From CAZUXY01 sp964624235 (lineage in GTDB: Bacteria > Spirochaetota > UBA4802 > UBA5368), in assembly GCA_964624235.1 (NCBI GenBank), contig CAZUXY010000015.1, positions 11,539-75,538 of the forward strand: a stretch of 64,000 nucleotides of DNA, read 5' to 3'. The notes beneath the pieces were generated by a model. It was not told where the DNA came from, ran no database searches, and saw only the letters and a list, made by a program, of their open reading frames with translations. Positions 8,726-15,313 of the stretch are shown here, one piece after another (position 1 is the stretch's first letter; every line of letters begins with the position of its first letter). The position numbers and the translations under genes are program-made.

Positions 8726-9424
8726 AGACAGAGGGAAATACCCGGTCCTTTTATTACACAGATCGGCTAAAATGGTTCTTGATCGCTTCAGTTCACGGGC
8801 AGCTTCAGGTATTGAGGGGAAAATATCTTCCCATTTTACCCTGTTCCAGAATGACGTCAGCAAATGCACATAAAGACTTCCTTTGTCATATACTTTCTCG
8901 GAAATCGCCGCGAAACCGTTTCTATTAATCAACAACCGGGCCATTTTTAGAATTATTATCGCCTGTTTGATATAAATGGTAAGCAAATCCAGATCAGCCG
9001 TTTCTGCGTACATTTCAGTAGATGTAATCTTCTGGGAGCAGAATTCGTAGAATTCAGGGCAAAGCCTGTTGTCGGTTCCCATGGTAAACCGGTTGTTTTG
9101 AATCTGTTCTATCAAAAAACCGCATAACCGTGATGCAAAGCAGTCCTGAAGATTGATTTGAAAGGGGTCATCATCGATAATCGCGGCGATAACAGCATAG
9201 TTTTTATCCCGGACAGGTACGTTTTTATAGAAAAAATCATCATACTCCCTGTGGATTTCGTTGCCGTTATAAAAAGACATGCCCATTCTGCGGGTGATGC
9301 AGCAATGATCGCGTCTTTCTCTTATTGAGTACCTGGTCGCGGTATCCGTATATACTGTCCGTTTTGATGCTGTATTAATTTCCTCAGCATGATGTTTCAT
9401 TATAACACCAGGAGTAGATTTCAT
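8522..9424 (-). CDS. Hypothetical protein with possible C-terminal winged helix
   Basis: A 300-residue reading from ATG 9424, with a GGGAGA upstream; a TTG at 9484 would lengthen it. It has no signal peptide. The middle is helical (LDLLTIYIKQAIIILKMARLL). The C-terminal ~65 residues (YLISFLDFYFFTWLKHFGII, then IAVTEPGIKII) look like a winged helix in which a recognition helix is followed by a beta wing. Aromatic residues and Asp/Asn are frequent. The neighbourhood gives no functional hint, since galK and a peptidase flank it. A cytoplasmic protein of unknown role, possibly a regulator. Confidence 0.6.
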   Translation of the reverse strand: MKSTPGVIMKHHAEEINTASKRTVYTDTATRYSIRERRDHCCITRRMGMSFYNGNEIHREYDDFFYKNVPVRDKNYAVIAAIIDDDPFQINLQDCFASRLCGFLIEQIQNNRFTMGTDNRLCPEFYEFCSQKITSTEMYAETADLDLLTIYIKQAIIILKMARLLINRNGFAAISEKVYDKGSLYVHLLTSFWNRVKWEDIFPSIPEAARELKRSRTILADLCNKRTGYFPLSSVANEFFELTGFGNSNDLYLISFLDFYFFTWLKHFGIIRYTDERSSRQVKIAVTEPGIKIISYLLAQ

Positions 9425-9895
9425 TTCTGGATGATTCTCCCTGTTTCTGTATGTTGTTTTTCGGAATGAAGAACAGGTGAACAAGTATGCTCATTATGAA
9501 ATTAATTGATAAACATGTATATGTAAATTAATTTAAAGTCAATTAATTTTTATTGGTATTTTGTTAAAAAAATGTTTTTGAGATATTTATACCAGGAATG
9601 GAGCCGGGTTCAACCATAAGGAAGCGGAAAGGATTATTCACCGTTTTCAGTATTCATGTTCATAAAAAAGAAATTAATTGAGTGCTATTGTTTTGAAATT
9701 TTCCGAAAACATTAAAATGGAAAATAATCTTGATATATTACTCTTTTGTCGAATTATGGTCTCTTTTAACAGCGCTTTATCGGGAATTTTGGCTTTTTGG
9801 TATCTGATTTTTCATGGTTATACAGTATTTACGCTGTGCGTGATTGCGGTTGTTGTAGATCAGAAAATTACACGGAAAATGATTTAAGACTGGTT
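9425..9895. other. AT-rich divergent intergenic region
   Basis: A very AT-rich stretch with runs of TTAATT and ATTAATT between two divergent genes. It probably holds both promoters. A 69-codon hydrophobic open frame at 9678-9887 lacks a ribosome site and convincing composition, so I do not call it. I see no RNA gene or long inverted repeat. Confidence 0.5.
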
Positions 9896-10825
9896 ATGTT
9901 GAACAAGGTGTTTTTGCGGGACGCGAAGCAGAAAAAGGAAATACTGGAAAACAGTAAAAGCATAGTACGGTATCTTGCCGTCTCTCTCGGGGAAAGAACA
10001 CTACGCAAATACGAAAATCTGCAGGAAAGCTCACGCTTTATCAAAAACCGTTTTTCCCGGCATGTGTATCCTGTACTTGAAGAGGAATATTACATAAATG
10101 ACCGAAAGGTTTGCAATATTGTTACCGATGTTCCTGGTTATGAACATCCCGAAAGGATTGTAGTGATCGGCGCCCATTATGACACCGTTGAGGATACTCC
10201 AGGGGCGGATGATAATGCGACGGGTATTGCCGCTCTGCTGGAACTGCACCGGCTTTTCGCCCCCCTCAGGTGCCGCAGGACCCTCCGATTCATAGCTTTT
10301 ACCTTAGAGGAACCCCCTTTTTTCCAGGGGGAAAACATGGGAAGCATGGTTTATGCACGAAAAGCCAAAAAAAGAAAGGATCCGATTGAATTAATGGTCT
10401 GTCTCGAAATGATGGGATATGCAGGTAAAAAATTTCCGCAGAATGTCCCTTTCAGGAATATGGCGGAAAAGCTTCCGGCAAAGGGAGATTTTCTCGCGGT
10501 TGTTTCGCTGCCTTCTTCCGCATCATTTACCTATACCTGGAAAAAAATTTATGACACTGTTTCCAGAACTCCCATTGTGGATATCGTAGGACCTTCTTCC
10601 ATTCCGGGAATCACCCATTCCGACCATTATTCTTTCAGTCATCACGGTTTCCCCGCCATCATGCTGACCGATACGGCGTTTTACAGGAATACACATTATC
10701 ATACCGAACAAGACACCTTTGAAACCATCAATTTCAGGTTTCTCGCCGATCATATTTATTCAACGTTTCAGGCGTTGAAAGAACTGGCTAACCGGCAAAA
10801 CCTTACAGGTGTGGAAGGAGAGTGA
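9896..10825 (+). CDS. M28-family zinc aminopeptidase
   Basis: Predicted di-zinc peptidase (M28, aminopeptidase-S/glutaminyl-cyclase-like fold) that trims N-terminal residues from peptides. In 309 residues the metal ligands and catalytic acids appear in the expected order: GAHYDTV (His), GADDNATG (Asp), TLEEPPFF (Glu pair), LEMMGY, and THYHTEQDT (His). No secretion signal is visible from the preferred ATG at 9896. A TTG at 9797 would add a Cys-rich leader that looks non-coding. The start is weakly supported by ribosome-site spacing. It stands alone and is followed by a DUF6485 gene after about 36 bases. Confidence 0.85.
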   Translation: MLNKVFLRDAKQKKEILENSKSIVRYLAVSLGERTLRKYENLQESSRFIKNRFSRHVYPVLEEEYYINDRKVCNIVTDVPGYEHPERIVVIGAHYDTVEDTPGADDNATGIAALLELHRLFAPLRCRRTLRFIAFTLEEPPFFQGENMGSMVYARKAKKRKDPIELMVCLEMMGYAGKKFPQNVPFRNMAEKLPAKGDFLAVVSLPSSASFTYTWKKIYDTVSRTPIVDIVGPSSIPGITHSDHYSFSHHGFPAIMLTDTAFYRNTHYHTEQDTFETINFRFLADHIYSTFQALKELANRQNLTGVEGE

Positions 10826-10861
10826 TTTTTTATATGTGAGGGGATTAGAATTGAGCATCGA

Positions 10862-11065
10862 ATGGAATGCAAAAGTGAAATAAACCTGAAAAAATGCAAC
10901 TACACTTATGAATCCTGTCAGCGTAAGGGTGCATGCTGCGACTGCCTGAATTATCATATCAGATCCAGGGAACTCCCCGCGTGCTGTTTTCCCGCTGATG
11001 CTGAATCCACCTACGATCGCTCATTTGAACATTTTGCGCGATTGGTTGGTTCAGGCCGCGTATAA
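10862..11065 (+). CDS. DUF6485 family Cys-rich small protein
   Basis: A 67-residue protein whose order of conserved features (MECKSEINLKKC, then CxRKGACCDCLNYH, ELPACCFP, and a closing TYDRSFEHFARL) fits the DUF6485 family of anaerobic bacteria and archaea as I recall it. It has seven cysteines in CxxxxxC and CCxC groupings and may bind a metal or Fe-S cluster, but the function is unknown. It converges with the FTR-rubredoxin gene, leaving 11 bases between the stops. Confidence 0.75.
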   Translation: MECKSEINLKKCNYTYESCQRKGACCDCLNYHIRSRELPACCFPADAESTYDRSFEHFARLVGSGRV

Positions 11066-11076
11066 ACGCCGCCCTT

Positions 11077-11592
11077 TTACATGAATCTTTCAAAACGATC
11101 CTTTTTTGCCTTGCAGACCGGGCATGTTTCAGGCGGTGCATCCCTGGCGCAGAGATATCCGCAGACTTTACACCTCCAGACTGGGAAAGAAAGACTGCCG
11201 AAAGCAGACATGGATCGTGATTTTACGTTATTAATTTTTCGTTCTTCTTCAGTGGGTCTGCGTTCAGGTATAGAATGAGGTTTAACCTCCCCGTTGATGA
11301 CGGATTGAGATACGTAGAGCGCGCAATAACAGGTATTATAATCGGTCAGATCGGCGTCGCGATAGTCGCAGGGGCAGATTATATCCAGATCGTCAATTTT
11401 TTTGCCCGATGCAAGCCTGCAGGGACATGCCCAGTATCCGTATCTCTTTTCGTTGATGAGCAGTCCTTTAACCAGTTCAATGGTAAAAGCACGGTCGGGA
11501 TTCAGATGATATCCGGCCGCTTCGGCGTCGGAATGCAGTTTTTTATAGAGTTTCTCAATATCCTCGGGAAGTAATTGATCTGTAGTGTTCAT
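11077..11592 (-). CDS. Ferredoxin-thioredoxin reductase catalytic subunit fused to rubredoxin
   Basis: A 171-residue redox protein with two domains. Residues ~10-110 are the catalytic (beta) chain of ferredoxin:thioredoxin reductase, with the Cys pattern GYWACPCR, IICPCDYRD and CYCALYVS that holds the 4Fe-4S cluster and redox-active disulfide. Residues ~135-171 are a rubredoxin-type iron domain (WRCKVCGY, then PETCPVCKA). In FTR systems ferredoxin reduces a thioredoxin- or glutaredoxin-like partner through this cluster. Here the partner is probably the glutaredoxin encoded upstream, which overlaps the start by four bases (ATGA). The attached rubredoxin would be a built-in electron carrier. 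Cytoplasmic. Confidence 0.9.
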   Translation of the reverse strand: MNTTDQLLPEDIEKLYKKLHSDAEAAGYHLNPDRAFTIELVKGLLINEKRYGYWACPCRLASGKKIDDLDIICPCDYRDADLTDYNTCYCALYVSQSVINGEVKPHSIPERRPTEEERKINNVKSRSMSAFGSLSFPVWRCKVCGYLCARDAPPETCPVCKAKKDRFERFM

Positions 11593-11873
11593 ACGCCGAT
11601 CTCTTTCATAATGCGGTTCTCGTCGAATCCTACAATACAGGCTGCATCATTAATTACAATGGTGGGAAATGATCCCTGGGGGTTCCACTTTTTCATTTCT
11701 TCCTTGGTGAATTTCGTTTCATCTGCCGCAAGCTGGTCTACGTATACATAATGGTATTCCACGCCAAGTTCATCGAGCAGCGAACGCGTTTTTTTGCACC
11801 ATACGCAGGTACTGAGCGCGTAAAGTATGATTTTACCCTTATTCTTACCGTCAACACGGGTCAAATTCGCCAT
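11589..11873 (-). CDS. Glutaredoxin-like redox protein (CVWC)
   Basis: A 94-residue thioredoxin-fold protein. The redox motif CVWCKKTR follows the first strand (IILYALSTC), and the cis-Pro loop is in GSFPTIVIN. The start is the ATG at 11873, preceded by AGGAG at good spacing; an upstream in-frame start at 11969 lacks support. It overlaps the FTR-rubredoxin gene by four bases, so the two form a two-gene electron-transfer unit for thiol reduction. It is closest to the NrdH/glutaredoxin group found beside FTR genes in anaerobes. Confidence 0.88.
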   Translation of the reverse strand: MANLTRVDGKNKGKIILYALSTCVWCKKTRSLLDELGVEYHYVYVDQLAADETKFTKEEMKKWNPQGSFPTIVINDAACIVGFDENRIMKEIGV

Positions 11874-12076
11874 AAAGGAACTCCTGTATGAGTGATCAGA
11901 GAAAGTATTTATTTTTAGTATAGGTTTAATCGGTACTGTCAAACAGAATTCGATATAATCGATGAACATTATAACAAGGAATGAATACTAATAATTTTTT
12001 TTATGGCCACTGAATAATGGTTGCCTTCGATTTTCCCCCTTTTTATCTTTGTTCATTATCAAACGTGGTTAAAACT

Positions 12077-12090
12077 TTGATCAAGATCAA
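12077..12090. promoter_or_regulatory. FNR/CRP-type operator
   Basis: The 14-base palindrome TTGATCAAGATCAA matches the FNR consensus TTGAT-N4-ATCAA exactly. It lies 72 bases upstream of the secreted-protein gene at 12163, a normal distance for an activator site. I infer control of the tandem pair by a Crp/Fnr-family regulator, probably in response to oxygen or redox state. Confidence 0.6.
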
Positions 12091-12162
12091 GGCAGGTTGT
12101 CCTGTCTTTTCTTAATTAATTCTTTATTTTTAAATGATATTTATTAGCGAGGAGGTTACTCA

Positions 12163-12660
12163 ATGAGAACCGATCTGAGTTTCTTGAGAAGCGCTTTCAT
12201 TGTGATGGTTGCCTTGTTGGTAGTTTCGTTAACCAGTCTTACCGCCGAAGATGACGCTCATTTTATTCAGCAGGATGATTATTTCATCGCCGGTAAAGCC
12301 ATGGGCGGCAATACGTGGATACGGGTAGACTTGGCAAAGATGATAACTCCTCCCGACATAAAAACCAAAAATGAAGGGAAATTCATGCAGATCGGTGACG
12401 GGAAGGAAGTATGGACGAAGTATTTCTGGAAAACCAGAGTGGCGGTTCCAGCGGATATAAAGATAGGCACCCTTGTAATCGTACTGGATATCGCAGGTGA
12501 TGAAAGCATATACCGGGCTCCGGAGAATTATGAAGAGGCCAAAACAACGGCCTGGTTCATGGCAAAAATCACCGATATTTCAGATCTTTACAAGGGATAT
12601 GTAATGGTTTCCGGTGGGTATAAAGTCAATCCGAAAGCCATCAGGGTTATTCTGAAGTAA
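12163..12660 (+). CDS. Secreted protein, tandem paralogue 1
   Basis: A 165-residue exported protein of unknown function. A strong ribosome site (GAGGAGG) precedes the ATG. Residues 1-28 form a signal peptide with a cleavage site near SLTA/EDD. The mature part is closely similar to the C-terminal two thirds of the next gene. Shared stretches include DAHFIQQDDYFIAGK, NTWIRVDLAKM, KNEGKFMQIGDGKE, YRAPEN and GYVMVSGGYKV. It has no cysteines and looks like a small periplasmic or surface beta-sandwich. An FNR-type palindrome lies upstream, and the second copy follows after 60 bases, suggesting one transcript. Confidence 0.8.
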   Translation: MRTDLSFLRSAFIVMVALLVVSLTSLTAEDDAHFIQQDDYFIAGKAMGGNTWIRVDLAKMITPPDIKTKNEGKFMQIGDGKEVWTKYFWKTRVAVPADIKIGTLVIVLDIAGDESIYRAPENYEEAKTTAWFMAKITDISDLYKGYVMVSGGYKVNPKAIRVILK

Positions 12661-12720
12661 AAAGCATATAAGATTGTCACCTCTTCGGTGAGATTATTAA
12701 TGATTGCAGGAGGGATTAAA

Positions 12721-13338
12721 GTGAGAAAGTTCAGCTTATTAATGATTTCTGGGGTTTTTATACTGGTTATGACCGGTTGCGGGGGAGGGGGAACGCGTGA
12801 CAGTATTAAATCGGAATTATTCGGACGCGTTGCCGATAAAGCCACCAATTTAACCCTGAACAAGGACGACGGTTCGGTTGCCGCCGCGAAGAAACCTAAA
12901 AGTTACGGTAAAGGGGCCGCAGGAGATGCTCATTTTGTCCAGGCGGAAGACTATTTTGTCTCTGACAAAACCCTTGGGAGTAATACCTGGATACGGTGTG
13001 ATCTCGCCAAAATGGTGACAGCTCCCGGGCCGCAGACGAAAAATGAAGGTAAATTCATGCGCATATCCGACGGGAAAGAAATCTGGACCAGGCATTACTG
13101 GTCGACCCGTATTGCCGCAAAAGCCGATATACGGCTGGGTGCGATCGTTATAGCCTTTGATATGCAGGGAAATGAAAGTGTATATCGTGCACCGGAGAAC
13201 CTGGAAGAAGCGCAGACCAACGCATGGTTTATGGCAAAGATTACCGATACCTCACAACTTCATAAGGGATACGTTATGGTTTCGGGTGGTTACAAAGTGG
13301 ATGTTGAAAACCTTAGAGTTGCCGTAGTTAAAAGATAG
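12721..13338 (+). CDS. Lipoprotein, tandem paralogue 2
   Basis: A 205-residue lipoprotein beginning at GTG 12721, with AGGAGGG seven bases upstream; the ATG at 12688 has no such site. The lipobox VMTG/C ends a short signal, so the mature protein is lipid-anchored. A Gly/Lys-rich linker of ~55 residues (GGGGTRD... to KSYGKGAAGD) precedes a domain closely similar to the product of the upstream gene. The pair is a tandem duplication in which one copy is soluble and one is membrane-tethered. The function is unknown. Confidence 0.82.
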   Translation: MRKFSLLMISGVFILVMTGCGGGGTRDSIKSELFGRVADKATNLTLNKDDGSVAAAKKPKSYGKGAAGDAHFVQAEDYFVSDKTLGSNTWIRCDLAKMVTAPGPQTKNEGKFMRISDGKEIWTRHYWSTRIAAKADIRLGAIVIAFDMQGNESVYRAPENLEEAQTNAWFMAKITDTSQLHKGYVMVSGGYKVDVENLRVAVVKR

Positions 13339-13350
13339 TTTAATAACCGG

Positions 13351-13381
13351 GGTCCCGGTGTGTCGAATCCGCACCGGGACC
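13351..13381. terminator. Strong stem-loop after the lipoprotein gene
   Basis: GGTCCCGGTG (13351-13360) pairs perfectly with CACCGGGACC (13372-13381) around an 11-base loop. It lies 13 bases after the lipoprotein stop. The downstream T-run is weak, so it is either a poor intrinsic terminator or an RNA-stabilising hairpin. Confidence 0.5.
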
Positions 13382-13413
13382 ATATTCATTACCCTCCATA
13401 ATTAATCTTCAGC

Positions 13414-13830
13414 ATGGATCCTTTCATTATCACACTGGGCTTTATAATGGCAGTTATCATACTGGGGATCGCTCTTGCGGTTTTTAGAAAAAAGCATGGT
13501 GGATTATCGGAAAAAATATTAAAGGATCAGTTATCTACGGCGGCCAGCTCCTCAAAAAATTTCCCCTGTATACTGTGCGGTACCCTTTTGACCCCCGGCA
13601 AAAGGATGAAATCCACGGCTTTGACAGCAGGAGACGAAAAGATCGTTCACCTCTATGGATGCCCTTACTGTTTCGGTGTTACAGCGGTATTGGAAAGGAA
13701 GTGCCCCCTGTGTCACCGTATACTGGGGAATAATGAATTTATGGTGGGGAAAATGCGCAATACCGGGAAAGGAAAGCCTCATCTCTCGATAGCGGGTTGT
13801 TCGGTGTGTGCATTCGATAAAAATGTATAA
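13414..13830 (+). CDS. Membrane-anchored zinc-ribbon protein
   Basis: A 138-residue protein. Residues ~4-25 form one transmembrane helix (FIITLGFIMAVIILGIALAV). The rest is cytoplasmic, with four CxxC knuckles: CILC, CPYC, CPLC and CSVC. These are enough for two zinc ribbons. Basic residues are frequent between the knuckles. No catalytic motif is seen. I cannot name the function; it could be a membrane-attached nucleic-acid or protein-binding module. Confidence 0.7.
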   Translation: MDPFIITLGFIMAVIILGIALAVFRKKHGGLSEKILKDQLSTAASSSKNFPCILCGTLLTPGKRMKSTALTAGDEKIVHLYGCPYCFGVTAVLERKCPLCHRILGNNEFMVGKMRNTGKGKPHLSIAGCSVCAFDKNV

Positions 13831-13964
13831 CGTGCGGTTTTTTAATTGTTACCCTCTATTACTTCTTCACGGGTAGCATATTCGTATCCGCCGTCTGGAC
13901 AGGGTATATGGTTCATGTCTGTTAAAATGAGTACTCGAAATCCCTAATATAAGGAATAACCTTA

Positions 13965-14834
13965 ATGATTACCGCCAAAACCGGCCGCTGCATTTCGCTG
14001 ATAACAATTATTATCGGCATGTTCGTATTTTCAGGGTGTCATTCAGGCAATAACAGTACGGGGGGTATAATAATCGATCATAGCTGTGCCGATCTGGGGC
14101 AGATACCCGTGGAATGGATTGAAGAGGTAAAAGCGGTTCTGCACATTGCATACGGCCATACCTCTCACGGGAGCCAGCTGACAACCGGTATGACCGGACT
14201 TGCGTTATGGAAGGGCTCAGTTTATTCATGGAACAACAGCGGCAGCGGCGGCGCACTGGACCTGAGGGATACGCCTTTTTCGGGAGCCAGCGACCTTGGA
14301 AATCCCAACAGAATATCATGGGCCGCCGCAACTAGGAATTACCTGTCGATCAATCACCAGGTGAATGTCATAGTCTGGTCGTGGTGCGGCCAGGTGAGTA
14401 GTGCAACCGAAGCAGATATTACTACCTACCTCACGCTCATGGAGGGACTGGAGAAGGAGTTTCCCCACGTCACGTTTGTGTATATGACCGGCCATCTGGA
14501 CGGCACCGGGTTCACGGGAAATCTGCACCTGAGAAACGAACAGATCAGGATTTTTTGCAGGGAGAACCATAAGGTGCTGTATGATTTTGCCGATATCGAA
14601 ACGTATGATCCCGATGGAACATATTTCGGTGACAGGATCCCTAATGATAATTGCGATTATGACAGCGATGGCAACGGGAGCCGTGACGCTAACTGGGCTG
14701 TACAATGGCAGGATGCCCATGCCGGGGAATGGTACGACTGCTCTTCAGCCCACAGCCAGCCCCTCAATGCGAACAGGAAGGCCTACGCAGCCTGGTGGTT
14801 GTGGGCAAGGATAGCCGGGTGGGAAGGACCCTGA
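13965..14834 (+). CDS. Lipoprotein, putative SGNH-hydrolase-like
   Basis: A 289-residue lipoprotein with signal residues 1-24 and lipobox FSGC. The mature part includes YGHTSHGSQ, VNVIVWSWCGQ, VTFVYMTGHLDGTG, LYDFADIETYDPDG, and a C-terminal HAGEWYDCSSAHSQPLN. The blocks of Gly, Ser, Asn and His at strand ends resemble the layout of SGNH esterases, but a clear GDS block is missing, so the fold assignment is tentative. Asp/Asn-rich loops (NDNCDYDSDGNGSRD) may bind calcium. It sits alone upstream of tmRNA and acts outside the cytoplasm. Confidence 0.65.
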   Translation: MITAKTGRCISLITIIIGMFVFSGCHSGNNSTGGIIIDHSCADLGQIPVEWIEEVKAVLHIAYGHTSHGSQLTTGMTGLALWKGSVYSWNNSGSGGALDLRDTPFSGASDLGNPNRISWAAATRNYLSINHQVNVIVWSWCGQVSSATEADITTYLTLMEGLEKEFPHVTFVYMTGHLDGTGFTGNLHLRNEQIRIFCRENHKVLYDFADIETYDPDGTYFGDRIPNDNCDYDSDGNGSRDANWAVQWQDAHAGEWYDCSSAHSQPLNANRKAYAAWWLWARIAGWEGP

Positions 14835-14862
14835 CCCTGTAATCCGTATCCTGATAAACCGC

Positions 14863-14891
14863 TTGACGATGTACCATTTGATTGCTATATT
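14863..14891 (+). promoter_or_regulatory. Sigma70-type promoter of tmRNA
   Basis: TTGACG (14863-14868) and TATATT (14886-14891) are separated by exactly 17 bases. The predicted start is about ten bases on, at the tmRNA 5' end. Confidence 0.75.
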
Positions 14892-14901
14892 ACTGAAACA
14901 G

Positions 14902-15252
14902 GGGGACGAATCTGGTTTCGACTGTAATGATGTGTCCTTGGCTGCATGCCGAGCTTGCCGTCATCTCGTAAATAATGGCGGAATAAATTTACACGCAAAC
15001 AACAACTTAGCTCTCGCAGCCTAAAGCCTGCGGGCGTTCCTGAAGGTTCTTCTCCTCTGAGGCTTTCATGGGGCGTAATAATCAGGGGATAGCGATGGTT
15101 CAGTTCCCGGAGCCTGAGCGAAATTTCAGGGAAACCGGTTCTGTGGAAGGCGCCCTTTCCCGGAAACAGCACCTAAACTTTCAGAAAGGGACAAGCATGT
15201 AGACGCCATGGGTGTGTGTTGCAGGACGCGGGTTCGAATCCCGCCGTCTCCA
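14902..15252 (+). ncRNA. ssrA: Transfer-messenger RNA (tmRNA)
   Basis: Rescues stalled ribosomes and tags their products for proteolysis. The 5' GGGGACG (14902-14908) pairs with CGTCTCC (15245-15251) as the tRNA-like acceptor. The 5' end has the conserved GGTTTCGAC and the 3' end the T-arm GGACGCGGGTTCGAATCCCGCC. The tag reading frame is 14995-15024 and encodes ANNNLALAA followed by TAA; the ALAA ending is the usual protease signal. The CCA end is not encoded. It is about 351 bases long, one-piece and not permuted. Confidence 0.95.
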
Positions 15253-15258
15253 GAGTAT

Positions 15259-15287
15259 AAAAAAAAGGCCATCCGAGAGGATGGCCT
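15259..15287 (-). terminator. Intrinsic terminator of the megasynthase gene
   Basis: On the minus strand AGGCCATCC and GGATGGCCT (15287-15279 and 15274-15266) form a perfect 9-bp stem with a four-base loop. A run of about eight T follows. It lies 26 bases past the megasynthase stop and seven bases from the convergent tmRNA end. Confidence 0.85.
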
Positions 15288-15313
15288 GACTAATGTATGG
15301 GGCTGGGTTCGCT

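Noticed and set aside
9678..9887. 69-codon hydrophobic open frame
   Set aside because: It lies in an AT-rich gap, has no ribosome site and overlaps the likely promoter region; AT-rich DNA readily gives such frames.
15259..15287. Hairpin as a terminator of tmRNA on the plus strand
   Set aside because: No T-run follows on the plus strand; the T-run is on the minus strand, so it serves the megasynthase gene.
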